Shown piece after piece: positions 63,471 to 64,000 of a DNA stretch of 64,000 nt. Each line of letters starts with the position of its first letter. The stretch's first letter is position 1. The notes beneath the pieces were generated by a model. It worked only from the letters and a program-made list of their open reading frames with translations. It did not search any database and was not told the origin of the DNA. Source of the stretch: Treponema saccharophilum DSM 2985 (lineage in GTDB: Bacteria; Spirochaetota; Spirochaetia; Treponematales; Treponemataceae); assembly GCF_000255555.1 (NCBI RefSeq), contig NZ_AGRW01000051.1:149820-213819 (forward strand), written 5' to 3'. The position numbers and the translations under genes are program-made.

Positions 63471-63626
63471 CTATTTCCGCTTCCAGTCGTCGCGGGTGTC
63501 GGTGCTGACCGAGGTGTCAAAACTGCCGTTCCTCAGCTTTTCGGCGCAGTAACGGCAATCGCGTTGTCCGCCGCAGCCGCCGCCAAAGGCTGTTTTTACG
63601 CCCGCGCATGGCGATATGTGTTGCCC
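63471..63626 (-). other. In-frame open extension beyond the LRR stop codon
   Basis: After the TAA at 63627-63629 the same frame continues for 51 codons to TAG (63471-63473). The conceptual peptide is cysteine-rich (SPCAG, GGGCGGQRDCRYCAEKL) and ends TRDDWKRK, like a small zinc-ribbon tail. No start codon with a ribosome site is seen for it. It may be a cut-off C-terminal domain of the leucine-rich-repeat gene or just an unstopped GC-rich frame. Confidence 0.3.
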
Positions 63627-64000
63627 TTAAATCAGCCCGAACAGCCCGAACTTTACCAGTCCGTCAGAACATTCCACGCCCTTTGCGGGAACGCCCTCGT
63701 GCCAGTTCTCGCCTTTTTCCACGGCTTTCCATTCCTTTTTTGTGCCGCCGAACTTTATTGAAGAAAGCGACTCGCAGCGGCTGAACGCACTCCTGCCGAT
63801 TTCCGTAACGCTTTCGGGAATGACCACGGACGCAAGCGAGTCGCAGCCATAGAACGCCTCCTTGCCGATTTCCGTAACGCTTTCGGGAATGACCACGGAG
63901 GTAAGCGAGTCGCAGCCACAGAACGCCTCATAGCCGATTTCCGTAACGCTTTCGGGAATGACCACGGAGGTAAGCGAGTCGCAGCCACGGAACGCCTCAT
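63627..64000 (-). CDS. Leucine-rich-repeat protein, TpLRR/BspA type (5' partial)
   Basis: The frame is open to the window edge, so the N-terminus is missing. At least three 23-residue repeats of the form SVVIPESVTEIGYEAFCGCDSL are visible, the TpLRR/BspA consensus, followed by a C-terminal cap (SIKFGGTKKEWKAVEKGENW) and the end FGLFGLI. Such proteins are usually secreted or surface-located and bind host or bacterial ligands, but no signal is visible in the part seen. The near-identical DNA repeats suggest recent expansion. Confidence 0.85.
   Translation of the reverse strand, partial: EAFRGCDSLTSVVIPESVTEIGYEAFCGCDSLTSVVIPESVTEIGKEAFYGCDSLASVVIPESVTEIGRSAFSRCESLSSIKFGGTKKEWKAVEKGENWHEGVPAKGVECSDGLVKFGLFGLI
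63795..64000 (-). repeat. 69-bp tandem repeats encoding LRR units
   Basis: Units begin at 63795, 63864 and 63933 (69-bp period; the last is cut by the window edge). They differ at only a few positions. Each encodes one 23-residue leucine-rich repeat. Confidence 0.9.

Noticed and set aside
63447..63761. A 104-codon plus-strand frame near the window end
   Set aside because: Antisense to the LRR gene end and its in-frame extension, with no ribosome site or domain.

Overview
The window is a chromosomal segment of a spirochaete, almost certainly a Treponema from a gut or rumen-type lineage (species not determinable here). Evidence: a V/A-type ATPase operon in spirochaete order that includes a DUF2764 gene; FlgE with Lys165 and Cys178 at the positions that form the lysinoalanine cross-link in T. 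denticola; the spirochaete flagellar protein FlbB; a TpLRR/BspA-type leucine-rich-repeat protein; and a hexokinase. Most of the window is GC-rich, with one sharply AT-rich island at about 31.1-35.5 kb.

Layout. 1-11.3 kb: envelope polysaccharide genes, namely a YidC-sulfatase fusion (5' cut by the window edge), a TagB/TagF-like glycerophosphotransferase, a LicC-like nucleotidyltransferase, three glycosyltransferases, a WbaP-like initiating phosphoglycosyltransferase and an outer-membrane barrel protein. 11.4-17.0 kb (minus): hypB, a 908-residue iron-sulfur flavoprotein, hypA, a DUF5692-type membrane protein and two small membrane proteins, with no hydrogenase structural gene. 17.2-19.5 kb (minus): ispG and a TPR protein. 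19.7-25.8 kb (plus): a sugar-nucleotide dehydratase and an aminotransferase, translationally joined to a three-subunit molybdenum-hydroxylase-like set whose large subunit has lost its family motifs. 25.8-29.3 kb (minus): DUF456 protein, queA, ruvB, ruvA. 29.4-31.1 kb: CapA-like lipoprotein and flavodoxin-like reductase.

31.1-35.5 kb is a mobile island bounded by 27-bp inverted repeats and a possible TAAT duplication. It carries an intact IS1595/ISXO2-type transposase, an intact tnpB, two unknown genes and one gene broken by a stop codon; two further direct copies of the terminal repeat lie inside. Next come a C69 dipeptidase, a RelB/YoeB toxin-antitoxin pair, a palindrome-rich leader and a small lipoprotein. 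38.6-46.1 kb (minus) is the complete V-ATPase operon, with predicted Na+-binding residues in its rotor subunit. 46.2-51.4 kb (minus) has a YhcC-type radical SAM gene and flbB-fliK-flgD-flgE. 51.5-61.5 kb has a large secreted metalloprotease-like protein, hexokinase, PcrA/UvrD helicase, a GH18 lipoprotein and a GH2 glycosidase. The last part holds tRNA-Arg(UCU), a tyrosine-recombinase N-terminal remnant, a protein joining a MotA-like cytoplasmic segment to a FliG-C-like domain, and the 3' end of a leucine-rich-repeat gene made of 69-bp repeats.

A pattern runs across the window: nine genes that start transcription units have a -10 hexamer 6-9 bases before the start codon and no Shine-Dalgarno sequence, as expected for leaderless mRNAs, while genes inside operons have Shine-Dalgarno sites or overlapping stop/start codons.
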